A DNA stretch of 64,000 nucleotides from Porticoccus sp950063125. GTDB taxonomy: Bacteria; Pseudomonadota; Gammaproteobacteria; Pseudomonadales; Porticoccaceae. The stretch lies in the NCBI RefSeq assembly GCF_963973895.1, contig NZ_CAXBBF010000003.1. The stretch is one strand, 5' to 3'. Below the pieces are notes generated by a model, which ran no database searches, was not told where the DNA came from, and saw nothing but the letters and a program-made list of their open reading frames with translations. The position numbers and the translations under genes are program-made. Positions within the stretch are counted from its first letter, which is position 1, and each line of letters opens with the position of its first letter. Below are positions 54,271 to 63,634 of this stretch, piece by piece.

Positions 54271-54566
54271 ATCTCTGGCGGCTCAATAGCTGCCTCGTCG
54301 GGCAGCCGGGTCGGGTTTTCAATCTGTAATGTCTTTTGTCTGCCGGTCTCCCCCCGCAGCAGGCTGACGGCGGATTTGGGCGTGCCGAACCAGCGGCTGA
54401 CCAGTGCAATCAGATGCTGATTGGCCTTGCCATCCACCGGCGGTGAGGTAATACGGATCTTCAGGCGGTCTCCCTGCAGACCGACGATTTCATCTTTTGA
54501 CGCGCGCGGCTGCAGTCGGCAGCGCAACAGCAGACAGCCCTCCTGCCACCGGTAGTGTTCTCCCAT
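54267..54566 (-). CDS. yggU: DUF167 family protein YggU
   Basis: A 99-residue protein of the YggU/DUF167 family (small alpha/beta fold, unknown function). Family features are LQPRASKDEIVGLQGDRLKIR (in parts, residues 18-38) and SPPVDGKANQHLI near residue 41. ATG 54566 overlaps the yggT stop as TGATG, so the two are translationally coupled. Confidence 0.92.
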   Translation of the reverse strand: MGEHYRWQEGCLLLRCRLQPRASKDEIVGLQGDRLKIRITSPPVDGKANQHLIALVSRWFGTPKSAVSLLRGETGRQKTLQIENPTRLPDEAAIEPPEI

Positions 54567-55153
54567 CAGATGCCGGGCACCAGGCCGGAGGGCACCTGCA
54601 GTGACCTGGCGGCACCGTGGACAAAAATCTGCAGCATATTGATCACCAGAAACATGAAAATGGGCGACAGGTCCAGGCCGCCCAGCGGCGGGATAATCCG
54701 CTGAAAGGGCGCCATAGCGGGACGAATCAACTGATTTAACAGCGTCAGCGCGGGGTGATTGCTCTGTGGTGCCACCCAGCTGACGATAATGACGATCAAC
54801 AGGCCGTAGAGATACAGATTCAGCACCAGATAAATGGCACCCACCGCACCCCAGGCCAGGGCCGACAGAATATTCATCATGCCCAGGCCGTTGATCGAAG
54901 CGGTAAGCTGAATCACCAGCCATTGGCATAGCAGCGCCAGCACGATGGTGGCCAGATCAAAATGCCGGTAGGTGGGAAACAGCTTGCGCAGGGGTTTACT
55001 GGGCAAATGGGTGGCCTTCACCAGAAACTGGGAAATCGGATTGTAGAAGTCGGCATGGGAGAGCTGAAGGAGAAAGCGCAGCATCACCACCGCCAGGTAA
55101 AAGCTGCCAAGGGATTGAATCAAAAAAGTGCCGGCCTGGGTAAATGTACTCAT
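54566..55153 (-). CDS. yggT: YggT family membrane protein
   Basis: A 195-residue integral membrane protein with two YggT repeats, each of two helices, including the second-repeat motif NQLIRPAMAPFQRIIPPLGGLDLSP (in parts near residues 142-166). Function is not settled; osmotic tolerance has been proposed for relatives. It is in the conserved proC-yggT-yggU cluster. Confidence 0.93.
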   Translation of the reverse strand: MSTFTQAGTFLIQSLGSFYLAVVMLRFLLQLSHADFYNPISQFLVKATHLPSKPLRKLFPTYRHFDLATIVLALLCQWLVIQLTASINGLGMMNILSALAWGAVGAIYLVLNLYLYGLLIVIIVSWVAPQSNHPALTLLNQLIRPAMAPFQRIIPPLGGLDLSPIFMFLVINMLQIFVHGAARSLQVPSGLVPGI

Positions 55154-55175
55154 AGGTTGCCTTGTTGTGTGACGG

Positions 55176-55997
55176 TTAGTTTGCCAGTTCGTCGGCCATC
55201 TCTGCTGCGCGTTTCACGGCGCTATTCATCGCTTTGCGAAACAGTGTTTTCAGATCGCCGGCTTCGAAAGCCTGTATAGCGCGCTCCGTCGTGCCGCCGG
55301 GGGAGCTGACCCGCCGCCTCAATTCGGCGGCATCGACATCGCTGTTGATGGCCATTTTTGCCGCCCCAAGGGCAGTTTGCAAGGTGAGTTGCCGCGAAAC
55401 TTCCGGTGACAGCCCGAGCTCTTCGCCGATTTCCTGCATGATTTCCATGATCAGAAAGTAGTAGGCGGGACCACTGCCTGAAACCGCGGTCACGGCATCA
55501 ATCTCTGCCTCCGTCTGCAACCAGCAGGACGTCCCGACGGCATTGAGAATATCACTGGCGAGCTGTTTTTGTTGGTCGGACACCTGCCCGTTGGCAAACA
55601 GACCGGCGGCCCCTGTCTGAACCAGTGACGGCGTGTTGGGCATGCAGCGAACAATTGGCAGATCGGCACTCAGCCACTGCTCCAGTGACACCATGGATAT
55701 TCCCGCTGCAATCGAAATAATTAGAGGTCGGTGATCCAGAGCGCCGGCGATCGTTTTGGTCACGGTTTGCATCACCTGTGGTTTTACGGCCAGCAGAATC
55801 ACCTCGGCTTTAGCTGCAGCGGCCGTGTTGTCGGTTGAGGTTCGGACGCCGAAGGTGCTGGCCAACTGCTGGCGATTGGCCTCCAGTGGATCGGTGACGG
55901 TAATGGCGTCTGCCGGATAGCCCTTGGTGATGAGACCGCCAATCAGGCTGTTGGCCATATTGCCGCCACCGATAAAAGTCAGTGTGGGTTTGTTCAC
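55176..55997 (-). CDS. proC: Pyrroline-5-carboxylate reductase
   Basis: Last step of proline synthesis: NAD(P)H reduction of pyrroline-5-carboxylate. The 273-residue protein has the Rossmann motif FIGGGNMANSLIGG near residue 9, AVKPQVM near residue 71 and the C-terminal signature LRRRVSSPGGTTERAI near residue 230. It is 22 bp upstream of yggT. Confidence 0.97.
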   Translation of the reverse strand: MNKPTLTFIGGGNMANSLIGGLITKGYPADAITVTDPLEANRQQLASTFGVRTSTDNTAAAAKAEVILLAVKPQVMQTVTKTIAGALDHRPLIISIAAGISMVSLEQWLSADLPIVRCMPNTPSLVQTGAAGLFANGQVSDQQKQLASDILNAVGTSCWLQTEAEIDAVTAVSGSGPAYYFLIMEIMQEIGEELGLSPEVSRQLTLQTALGAAKMAINSDVDAAELRRRVSSPGGTTERAIQAFEAGDLKTLFRKAMNSAVKRAAEMADELAN

Positions 55998-56030
55998 AGG
56001 TGTTTCCTTAAAACTGGGGGTTGTAGGTGG

Positions 56031-56732
56031 TCATGCCGTGGTTTGTCGGGGCCCGAAAATAGCTGTCCCGATACGCACGATGGTGGAACCCTCGAGAATG
56101 GCTGCCTCAAGGTCATCCGACATGCCCATCGAGAGTGTATCCAATCTGGCCAGCCGGGTGGAGTGCCGAAGCGTGTTCAGTTGTGTTGCCAGGTGGGCAA
56201 AGGCCATTCGTTGGCGTTGCAAGTCGGGTTGACTGCGCGGGATACACATCAATCCGCGAAGGTTAAGATGAGGCAGCTCAATTACCTTGTCTGCCAGGGT
56301 CGGCAGCGCTGCCACCGCGATGCCGGACTTGCTTGCTTCGCTGTCGATATTCACCTGCAGGCAGGCATTCAGAGGCGCCCGGGTCGCGGGGCGCTGGGTA
56401 CTGAGACGTTCTGCCACACGGTAACGGTCAATACTGTGCACCCAATCAAATTGTTCGGCTACTTTTCGGGTTTTATTGGACTGTAGTGGGCCGATGAAAT
56501 GCCAGCAGATATCGGTCAGGTCCGCCAGTGCCTGCTGCTTCTCGAGCGCTTCCTGGAGATAGTTTTCGCCGAAGTGGCGCTGACCCAGTTCATAGGCTGT
56601 GCGGATTGCGGTAGCCGGTTGCCCCTTGCTGACCGCAAGCAGTTGAATTTTATCTGCATCGCGGCCTGCCCGGTCAGCGATTTGTTGAATCTGTCGGTGA
56701 ACTCGGTTGAGATTGTCAGCTATATTATGCAT
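56031..56732 (-). CDS. yggS: YggS family PLP homeostasis protein
   Basis: PLP-binding protein of the alanine racemase-like fold that buffers pyridoxal phosphate. From ATG 56732 it is 233 residues, with PLP-lysine segment LLAVSKGQPA near residue 28 and FGENYLQEAL near residue 48. GTG 56756 would add eight residues. It is divergent from pilT and upstream of proC, the standard arrangement. Confidence 0.94.
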   Translation of the reverse strand: MHNIADNLNRVHRQIQQIADRAGRDADKIQLLAVSKGQPATAIRTAYELGQRHFGENYLQEALEKQQALADLTDICWHFIGPLQSNKTRKVAEQFDWVHSIDRYRVAERLSTQRPATRAPLNACLQVNIDSEASKSGIAVAALPTLADKVIELPHLNLRGLMCIPRSQPDLQRQRMAFAHLATQLNTLRHSTRLARLDTLSMGMSDDLEAAILEGSTIVRIGTAIFGPRQTTA

Positions 56733-56803
56733 ATACTTGTCATTGGCCGGCAGCACGGCTTTTAGTAGAGCAGTAGATTAACCCAGAATAACAGGATTAA
56801 CGC

Positions 56804-57838
56804 ATGGATATTACGGAACTGCTGGCTTTTAGCGTAAAACAGGGTTCGTCAGATTTGCACCTTTCAGGTGGTCTGCCCCCGATGATCAGGATCGATGGTG
56901 ATATGCGGCGGGTAAATCTCCCGCCCATGCAGCACAAGGAAGTCCACCAGTTAATCTACGACATCATGAACGACAAACAGCGTCGCGATTATGAAGAATT
57001 TCTGGAGACGGATTTCTCGTTCGAGGTGCCTGGTGTGGCCCGCTTTCGGGTCAATGCGTTTAACCAGAACAGGGGTGCTGCGGGGGTATTTCGTACCATT
57101 CCCTCCCGGGTTCTGACGCTGGAGGATCTGGGCCTGGGACAGGTGTTCCGCAATCTCTCCATGCTGCCGCGGGGACTGGTCTTGGTTACGGGGCCGACGG
57201 GCTCGGGCAAGTCCACAACGCTGGCTGCAATGATGGATTACGTCAACGAGAACCGCTATCAGCACATTCTCACCATTGAAGACCCCATCGAATTTGTTCA
57301 CGAAAGTAAAAAGTGCCTGGTTAACCAACGGGAAGTCCACCGCGATACCCACGGCTTCAGCGAGGCACTACGGTCCGCTCTACGGGAAGATCCCGATATT
57401 ATTCTGGTGGGTGAGATGCGTGATCTGGAGACGATCCGGCTGGCGCTGACGGCGGCGGAAACCGGTCACCTGGTGTTTGGCACACTCCATACCACCTCTG
57501 CAGCAAAAACCATCGACCGTATTGTGGATGTGTTTCCGGCGGCTGAAAAATCCATGGTGCGGGCCATGCTGTCCGAGTCACTGCAGGCGGTAATTTCACA
57601 AACGCTGATGAAGAAGATTGGCGGCGGCCGTATCGCTTCCCACGAAATCATGATTGGCACACCGGCAATTCGCAATCTGATTCGCGAGGAAAAAATTGCC
57701 CAGATGTACTCCGCCATACAGACAGGAGCATCACACGGCATGCAAACCATGGATCAGAATCTGCACAGGCTGGTAGCCCAGAAAGTAATCACCCGCGAGA
57801 CAGCCCGCGAAAAAGCCAAAATACCGGATGAGTTCTAG
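56804..57838 (+). CDS. pilT: Type IV pilus retraction ATPase PilT
   Basis: Hexameric ATPase that depolymerises the type IV pilus, powering twitching. The 344-residue protein has Walker A G130-PTGSGKST138, Asp and His boxes in the TIEDPIEFVHE and LVFGTLHTTSA segments, and the C-terminal AIRNLIREEK motif typical of PilT. AGGA lies upstream. It is divergent from yggS and followed by pilU. Confidence 0.97.
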   Translation: MDITELLAFSVKQGSSDLHLSGGLPPMIRIDGDMRRVNLPPMQHKEVHQLIYDIMNDKQRRDYEEFLETDFSFEVPGVARFRVNAFNQNRGAAGVFRTIPSRVLTLEDLGLGQVFRNLSMLPRGLVLVTGPTGSGKSTTLAAMMDYVNENRYQHILTIEDPIEFVHESKKCLVNQREVHRDTHGFSEALRSALREDPDIILVGEMRDLETIRLALTAAETGHLVFGTLHTTSAAKTIDRIVDVFPAAEKSMVRAMLSESLQAVISQTLMKKIGGGRIASHEIMIGTPAIRNLIREEKIAQMYSAIQTGASHGMQTMDQNLHRLVAQKVITRETAREKAKIPDEF

Positions 57839-57905
57839 TTTGATTTGCCGGTGTTAACTGCCTGCGCTGTTTGGAAAAGACAGCATTTGAGTTGCGGAGA
57901 ATGTA

Positions 57906-59048
57906 ATGGACTTTGATGTACTACTTAAGTTGATGGTGGAAAAAGGGGCTTCAGACCTGTTTATTACTGCCGCTGTGGCTCCCAGTATCAAAATTAACGG
58001 CACCATTGTGCCGGTGGGTAAAACGCCACTGTCGCCAGAGCAGGCTCATCAAGTGGTTGAAAGCATCATGGATGAAAAGCAGCGGCTTGAGTTTCGTGAA
58101 AAGAAAGAACTGAATTTTGCCATTGGCCGCCAAGGGGTGGGTCGTTTCAGGGTTAGTGCCTTTTTCCAGCGCAACGAAGCGGGCATGGTGCTCCGTCGGA
58201 TTGAAACTATTATCCCCACAGTGGAAGAGCTTTTATTGCCACCGATTTTGAATGATCTGGTGATGACCAAGCGCGGTATCATTATCTTTGTGGGTGCTAC
58301 CGGTACCGGTAAGTCCACTTCCCTGGCGGCAATGGTTGGCCATCGCAATCGCAATAGCCGTGGTCATATTATTACCGTTGAGGATCCTATCGAGTTTGTA
58401 CACCGCCATGAAAGCTGCATTGTTACCCAGCGGGAAGTTGGCATCGATACGGAGTCTTTTGAGGTTGCTTTGCGCAATACCCTTCGCCAGGCACCGGATG
58501 TGATTCTGATCGGCGAGATCCGTACCCGTGAGACGATGGAGCATGCGATTACCTTTGCCGAAACCGGCCACCTGGTACTGGCCACTCTGCACGCCAACAA
58601 TGCCAACCAGGCGCTGGACAGAATCCTGCACTTTTTTCCTGCTGAGCGTCACGGCCAGTTATGGATGGATTTGTCGCTCAATATGCGGGCCCTGATTGCC
58701 CAGCAACTGATCCCTCTGGCCGATGGTAGTGGCCGCCGCGCCGCCATTGAAATCCTGATTAACACACCGTTGGTGGGTGATCTGATCCGCAAGGGTGAGG
58801 TTCACAAGCTGAAAGAGTTGATGACGCGCTCCACTGAACAGGGAATGCAGACCTTTGATCAGGCCCTTTATGCCCTCTATGACGAAGGTTTGATCACCTA
58901 CGAGGACGCCATGACCTACGCTGATTCGAAGAATGATCTGCGCCTGCTGATCAAACTCCAGTCAGAAACCGATGCCAGTTACCTGTCCAATGCTGCCGAC
59001 GAGTTGCAGGTAGAGGAAGACAGCAATGACCACATCAATCGTTTCTGA
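57906..59048 (+). CDS. pilU: Type IV pilus retraction ATPase PilU
   Basis: PilT paralogue that works with PilT in retraction. The 380-residue protein has Walker A GATGTGKST near residue 131, Walker B region PDVILIGEIR near residue 198 and an extended C-terminal tail (LQVEEDSNDHINRF) seen in PilU. GGAG precedes the ATG. It starts 67 bp after pilT and converges on ruvX. Confidence 0.96.
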   Translation: MDFDVLLKLMVEKGASDLFITAAVAPSIKINGTIVPVGKTPLSPEQAHQVVESIMDEKQRLEFREKKELNFAIGRQGVGRFRVSAFFQRNEAGMVLRRIETIIPTVEELLLPPILNDLVMTKRGIIIFVGATGTGKSTSLAAMVGHRNRNSRGHIITVEDPIEFVHRHESCIVTQREVGIDTESFEVALRNTLRQAPDVILIGEIRTRETMEHAITFAETGHLVLATLHANNANQALDRILHFFPAERHGQLWMDLSLNMRALIAQQLIPLADGSGRRAAIEILINTPLVGDLIRKGEVHKLKELMTRSTEQGMQTFDQALYALYDEGLITYEDAMTYADSKNDLRLLIKLQSETDASYLSNAADELQVEEDSNDHINRF

Positions 59049-59054
59049 CCCGCA

Positions 59055-59501
59055 TCAGGGCGCCTGTGCCAGTGACGGGTCCGACAGCCAGGTGTTGAGT
59101 ATGATCACCGCGGCCAGGTCATCCACGGGTGATTGCTGGTAACTGTCCGTACGTCGTCGGACGTGATTTTTCGACTGACCCTTGGCTTCAAACGTTGAAA
59201 GACGCTCATCTACCATGGCGACTTTGAGACCAAAGCGACCGTTGAGCCGCCGGGCAAACTTCCTTGCCCGCTGGCAAAAGGCACTCTCTGAACCGTCCAT
59301 GTTCAGCGGCAGACCCACCAGCAGCTGATCCGGCTGCCACTCTGCCAGCAGTCCGGCAATCTGCTCCCAGTTGGGAATGCCGTCGCGGGCTTTGAGCACC
59401 GTCAGTGGATTGGCGCTACCGGTCAGACTTTGACCCACTGCAACACCAATCTGGCCGGTACCAAAATCAAACGCTAACAGTGTGACGGGCTTTTCTGGCA
59501 T
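59055..59501 (-). CDS. ruvX: Holliday junction resolvase-like RuvX (YqgF)
   Basis: RNase H-fold nuclease implicated in pre-16S rRNA processing. The protein has AFDFGTGQIGVAVG near residue 9, LLVGLPLNMDG near residue 60 and DERLST near residue 93, the family active-site segments. I chose ATG 59501 (148 residues); ATG 59528 would overlap yqgE by 17 bp. It lies in the yqgE-ruvX pair. Confidence 0.94.
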   Translation of the reverse strand: MPEKPVTLLAFDFGTGQIGVAVGQSLTGSANPLTVLKARDGIPNWEQIAGLLAEWQPDQLLVGLPLNMDGSESAFCQRARKFARRLNGRFGLKVAMVDERLSTFEAKGQSKNHVRRRTDSYQQSPVDDLAAVIILNTWLSDPSLAQAP

Positions 59502-59511
59502 CGTGTTTGGA

Positions 59512-60093
59512 TCAGGCGTGCCCGGCATCAGTGCTCAGCATATTCAGGTCAATCCCGATCTTTGCCGCTGCCGCCGAAGCTCGGCGTTCAAAGGGCGTAT
59601 TAAAGAGTATGTCTGCATCGCCCGGGACGGTGAGCCAGGCGTTGTGGGCCAGCTCTTCCTCGAGTTGGCCCGGCCCCCAGCCCGCATACCCCAGGGTGAT
59701 AAGCAGTTCGCTTGGACCTCGTTCGATAGCGATATCCGAGATGATATCCCGTGAAGCGGTAAGGCTGACTTCACCGGAAATGGTTCGGGTGGACTCCCAC
59801 TGCCTTTCGCCTGCCCGGTGTAGCACAAAACCCCGTTCAATTTGCACGGGCCCCCCGGACAACAGGGGCTGGGTGCCGATGTGTGGTGAATAACCCAGTT
59901 CAAACTGTTCAAAAATCTGGCTGATCGGTACATCCAGTGGGTTATTGATGACCAGTCCCATGGCGCCGTCGGGACCGTGCTCACAAATGTAAATGACGGC
60001 GTGAGAGAAATTGGGGTCGTGAAGGCCCGGCATGGCCACCAGGAAATGGTTGCTCAGGCTTTCGAAATGGTGATTGGATGATGTTGAACCCAT
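59512..60093 (-). CDS. yqgE: YqgE/AlgH family protein (DUF179)
   Basis: A 193-residue protein of the YqgE/AlgH family, whose molecular function is unclear. Signatures are NHFLVAMPGLHDPNF near residue 15, GAMGLVINNPLD near residue 43 and LGYAGWGPGQLEEE near residue 133. It precedes ruvX, a very common pairing. Confidence 0.95.
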   Translation of the reverse strand: MGSTSSNHHFESLSNHFLVAMPGLHDPNFSHAVIYICEHGPDGAMGLVINNPLDVPISQIFEQFELGYSPHIGTQPLLSGGPVQIERGFVLHRAGERQWESTRTISGEVSLTASRDIISDIAIERGPSELLITLGYAGWGPGQLEEELAHNAWLTVPGDADILFNTPFERRASAAAAKIGIDLNMLSTDAGHA

Positions 60094-60158
60094 ATTAGGA
60101 TTATGGGTGCGCTGCGACAGAAAACAAGTAAAGGTAGTGCTTTATTGTAATGATAGCG

Positions 60159-61025
60159 TCACTGGGTGTTGAGCCGGTGTCCGGGCTCAAATTGCCAGGT
60201 GCGAATAATTTCCAGCTTGTCCCACTGTTTCATCTCTGGTGGAAAAGGCGCAAACGGGGATGCCAGGCGTACCGTTCTTACCGCTGCCAGATCCAGCACT
60301 CTCTGTCCTGAACTGAGCAGGATTTCAATTTTTTCCACTGTGCCGTCCGGCAATAGTGTCACTGCCAGCCGTAGGTCGCCAAAAATTGCCTTGCGACGGG
60401 CTTCTTCCGGATAATGGTTGTTGCCGATGACTTCGATACGATCAATCCAGTACTGGAGGTAGGCGGCATACTCAGCGGCTTTGGTGCTGGCGGAGGTGAC
60501 CCGCAAGACATTGGGCAGCGTGCTGTATTCACGCTTCTTCTCATCCAGCTTTGCCTGCAGGCTGGCAAATTCCGGCGTCATGGCAGGCGCTGATTGCACA
60601 GCAGTATCACCCTCTTTGGCTTCTCGAGCCGTTTCTGTCGGTGCGCTTTCACCGCTGGTGGTCGATATCAGGGTGACCGCGTCCCGAGGTGTCTGTTGCC
60701 GCTGTTGTTCGGGTGGAGATGCCGGGGACTGCTGTTGTTCGGCGCTGAGTTCCGGGCGCTGATCCGTGGTGAGCATGTCTATCTGCTGCTCTTCGCCACT
60801 GCCCTGTTGCTGTTGCTGGGCGAGGAAGTCTGGTATTTCGTCGATAATTTCATGGTGATGTTGTGCCAGAGTCACTTCCAGCGTGGGTGCCGGTGATTGT
60901 TGTTGCTGGAGTTTAAAGCCGATACCAAAAATAATCATGGCGTGGATGGCCACAGCCAGGAAGATTGAAAATCCCAACCGATCGGACTGGTGCTCTGGTT
61001 GAATTTCCGGCATGGCGACAGGCAT
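60159..61025 (-). CDS. tonB: Energy transducer TonB (TonB3-like)
   Basis: The 288-residue protein has one N-terminal membrane helix (about 18-38), a Gln/Pro-rich periplasmic linker with several Q runs, and a C-terminal TonB domain (about 200-285, with NNHYPEEARRKAIFGDLR in that region). Position between yqgE and gshB-pilG matches tonB3 of Pseudomonas aeruginosa, which is needed for twitching. A pilus-related role is inferred. It overlaps gshB by one base. No exbBD genes are nearby. Confidence 0.9.
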   Translation of the reverse strand: MPVAMPEIQPEHQSDRLGFSIFLAVAIHAMIIFGIGFKLQQQQSPAPTLEVTLAQHHHEIIDEIPDFLAQQQQQGSGEEQQIDMLTTDQRPELSAEQQQSPASPPEQQRQQTPRDAVTLISTTSGESAPTETAREAKEGDTAVQSAPAMTPEFASLQAKLDEKKREYSTLPNVLRVTSASTKAAEYAAYLQYWIDRIEVIGNNHYPEEARRKAIFGDLRLAVTLLPDGTVEKIEILLSSGQRVLDLAAVRTVRLASPFAPFPPEMKQWDKLEIIRTWQFEPGHRLNTQ

Positions 61026-61972
61026 CAGACCAGTCTTGCCTCTATGGCATCCATCAATTTGCCTCCAATATCGGTAGATTCAGCCCGGTCAATTTCCCGT
61101 GCACAGGTGGGGCTGGTGACATTGATTTCCGTCAGATAGTCGCCGATCACATCCAGCCCGGCAAACAAAATGGCTCTCTCCCGCAGCACGGGACCAACCT
61201 GTGCTGCAATCCACTGATCTCTTTCGGTGAGCGGTTGCACGACGCCCCTGCCGCCTACTGCCAGGTTGCCTCTGATGTCACCTTCAGGTGGGATTCTGGC
61301 AAGGGAAAAGGGTATCGGCACACCATCCACCATCAGGATGCGCTTGTCACCCTGGTGGATCTCGGGAATGAATTTCTGTGCCATGATGGTGCGGCTGCCA
61401 TTCATGGTCAGTGTCTCGATGATGACGTTGATATTCGGATCATCGGCACGAACATGAAATACGGCGGTCCCACCCATGCCGTCCAGGGGTTTATACACTA
61501 CATTGTTGTGGGTCTTGTGAAATTGCTTGAGCATCACTGCATCGCGGCTGACCAGCAGAGGGGGCGCACATTGAGGAAACAGCGTGGCAAACACTTTTTC
61601 GTTGCAGTCTCGTAACCCCTGGGGTTTATTGACGACCAGTACGCCGCGCTTTTCCGCCGCTTCCAGCAGGTAAGTGGAGTAGATGTACTCGCTGTCGAAC
61701 GGCGGGTCCTTGCGCATCAGTATGACGTCCAGCTCTGACAGGGGTCGCCGTTGGGGCTCATCGAGCGAGAACCAGTCCAGCAGATCATCTCTGACCCTGA
61801 GGGGGGTCATCCTTGCGCTGGGTTCACCGTTTTCCAGCGCCAGGTCGGATTGCTCCATCAGCATGAGCTGCCAGCCGCGCTTCTGAGCCGCCAGCAATAG
61901 CACCAGTGTGGTATCTTTTTTCGGGTTGATGCTATCGATGGCATCCATGACCACGCCGAGTGTCCTCGTCAT
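61025..61972 (-). CDS. gshB: Glutathione synthetase
   Basis: ATP-grasp enzyme that joins glycine to gamma-glutamylcysteine. The 315-residue protein has LGVVMDAIDSINPKKDTT at the start, the MRKDPPFDSEYIYSTYLLE segment near residue 85 (split in the motif sense) and the C-terminal AGLDVIGDYLTEINVTSPT near residue 273. ATG 61972 fits the family start; a GTG at 61990 is less likely. Confidence 0.96.
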   Translation of the reverse strand: MTRTLGVVMDAIDSINPKKDTTLVLLLAAQKRGWQLMLMEQSDLALENGEPSARMTPLRVRDDLLDWFSLDEPQRRPLSELDVILMRKDPPFDSEYIYSTYLLEAAEKRGVLVVNKPQGLRDCNEKVFATLFPQCAPPLLVSRDAVMLKQFHKTHNNVVYKPLDGMGGTAVFHVRADDPNINVIIETLTMNGSRTIMAQKFIPEIHQGDKRILMVDGVPIPFSLARIPPEGDIRGNLAVGGRGVVQPLTERDQWIAAQVGPVLRERAILFAGLDVIGDYLTEINVTSPTCAREIDRAESTDIGGKLMDAIEARLV

Positions 61973-62208
61973 AATTGTTACCTGTGTCACGCTATCAGGG
62001 TGGGCATGTTCTTTATGATAGCCATGCGGGTTTGCGATTCATGGCAGTAACTTAAGGCCAGTGCCATGTCAGCGCAATACCTGAGGTTAAAAATGGTGCC
62101 CGGTGGCCAATCCCAACAGGCGGTTATAGATAAAACCTCATGATTGTGTTACATAAGTCCATCCAGGTGGCACGGACTTGTGGGAATCAAAAATTGGGAC
62201 AAAGAACA

Positions 62209-62670
62209 ATGGAAGAGCAATTAAACGGCCTTAAAGTGATGGTCATTGATGATAGCAATACCATCCGCCGTACAGCGGAAACACTGCTGAGCAAAGCTGG
62301 GTGCGAGGTGATTACGGCTATTGACGGTTTTGACTCGCTTTCCAAGATTGCCGATACCAGGCCTGATATCATTTTTGTCGATATCATGATGCCGCGACTG
62401 GATGGCTATCAGACTTGCGCCCTGATCAAGAATAACAGCCACTTTAAATTTACACCGGTCATTATGCTGTCGAGCAAGGATGGCTTGTTTGACAAGGCAA
62501 AAGGGCGAATTGTGGGGGCTGATGATTATCTCACCAAGCCATTCAGCAAAGCTGAGTTATTTGAGGCGCTGGAGAGGTTTGCTCCCCGAGCAGCTGCCCC
62601 GGATTCAACAGCGGAACAAACTACCGATATCCCGGATGGGGGCGCATATGGCGAGAGTACTGATCATTGA
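62209..62670 (+). CDS. pilG: Twitching motility response regulator PilG
   Basis: Single-domain CheY-like regulator of the Pil-Chp system that promotes pilus extension. The 153-residue protein has the acidic pair D14-D15, phospho-acceptor D58 in FVDIMMPRLDG, and the switch lysine in YLTKPF near residue 109. It is very close to Pseudomonas PilG (for example RTAETLLSKAGC). The C-terminal tail of about 25 residues is polar. It overlaps pilH by 23 bp. Confidence 0.96.
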   Translation: MEEQLNGLKVMVIDDSNTIRRTAETLLSKAGCEVITAIDGFDSLSKIADTRPDIIFVDIMMPRLDGYQTCALIKNNSHFKFTPVIMLSSKDGLFDKAKGRIVGADDYLTKPFSKAELFEALERFAPRAAAPDSTAEQTTDIPDGGAYGESTDH

Positions 62671-63010
62671 TGATTCGCCCACTGAGACACACCGACTCAC
62701 TGGTATGCTGAAAAAAAATGGCTATGAGGTGCTGGCGGCTGATAGTGGCGAAGCCGGTTATAGCATGGCCCTGAGAGAACAGCCGGATGCTGTTTTGATG
62801 GATATTGTGTTGCCCGGTGTCAATGGTTTTCAGGCGACTCGCCAGTTGAGCAAGGCCAGCGAGACGGAGCATATCCCTGTGATCATTGTTACTACCAAAG
62901 ACCAGGAAACCGATAAAGTCTGGGGTATGCGGCAGGGTGCCAAGGCCTATCTCACCAAACCAGTCAATGAAAAAGATCTCATCAGCATTCTGAAGGAAGT
63001 AATCAGTTGA
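62648..63010 (+). CDS. pilH: Twitching motility response regulator PilH
   Basis: Second CheY-like regulator of the Pil-Chp system, thought to oppose PilG. The 120-residue protein has D8-D9, phospho-acceptor D52 and the lysine in YLTKPV near residue 103, and the TTKDQETDKVWG segment typical of PilH. The true start is ATG 62648, inside the end of pilG; the longer frame from 62480 is an artefact of overlap. Confidence 0.96.
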   Translation: MARVLIIDDSPTETHRLTGMLKKNGYEVLAADSGEAGYSMALREQPDAVLMDIVLPGVNGFQATRQLSKASETEHIPVIIVTTKDQETDKVWGMRQGAKAYLTKPVNEKDLISILKEVIS

Positions 63011-63030
63011 ATACTGGTTGCTAGAGAGTC

Positions 63031-63564
63031 ATGGTCAGTTCACCGTTCAATACGCTCCTATCCCTGTCGCAGCGGTTTAATAGCGCGAAACGCGGATTGC
63101 CGGCGCAGCAGGATATCGTTCCTTCCTGCAAGGTGGTGTGCTTTTCCGTACTCGGCATTAACCTGGTGGTTGCATTGGAAGAGCTCACTGAAATTGTTGA
63201 AATGCCGCAATACACCCGACTGCCCAGGGTGAAGCGCTGGGTGCTGGGAATAGCAAATCTGCGGGGAAGATTATTGCCAATCGTCAACCTGGCAACATTT
63301 CTGGGTGACAAATTATCCGGTTCAGCAAAACAGCAACGGGTGATGGTGATTGATATGATGGGTATGTTTGTTGGCCTGACAGTTGACCGTGTTTATGGCA
63401 TGCGTCATTTCAAGATAGATACATTTACCAGAAACCTGAATGATATCCCCGACAGGCTCGCGCCATATGCAGATGGGGGTTTTGTCCAGGCTGATGGCAC
63501 CTGGATTTTGCTGCGCCCCAGTCAGTTGCTGGCAGACCGGCGTTTTACCGAAGTGGCGGCCTAG
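63031..63564 (+). CDS. pilI: Twitching motility CheW-like protein PilI
   Basis: Adaptor that links the receptor PilJ to the kinase ChpA. The 177-residue protein has one CheW domain (about residues 32-165) with VLGIANLRGRLLPIVNL near residue 70, the conserved CheW segment. It lies between pilH and pilJ in the standard order. Confidence 0.95.
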   Translation: MVSSPFNTLLSLSQRFNSAKRGLPAQQDIVPSCKVVCFSVLGINLVVALEELTEIVEMPQYTRLPRVKRWVLGIANLRGRLLPIVNLATFLGDKLSGSAKQQRVMVIDMMGMFVGLTVDRVYGMRHFKIDTFTRNLNDIPDRLAPYADGGFVQADGTWILLRPSQLLADRRFTEVAA

Positions 63565-63634
63565 CTGGCTGCCCAGAAAAATTTGTGCGGGTCTGCCACA
63601 GGTAGCCGCAACACAGGCTTGGAGTGATATTCAC

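Noticed and set aside
54567..54929. N-terminal extension of yggU inside yggT
   Set aside because: It is the out-of-frame shadow of yggT; conservation begins at ATG 54566.
62168..62183. Sigma-54-like promoter (TGGCACGG...TTG) upstream of pilG
   Set aside because: The GG and the expected GC elements are out by one base and the GC reads TG, so it does not fit the -24/-12 rule.
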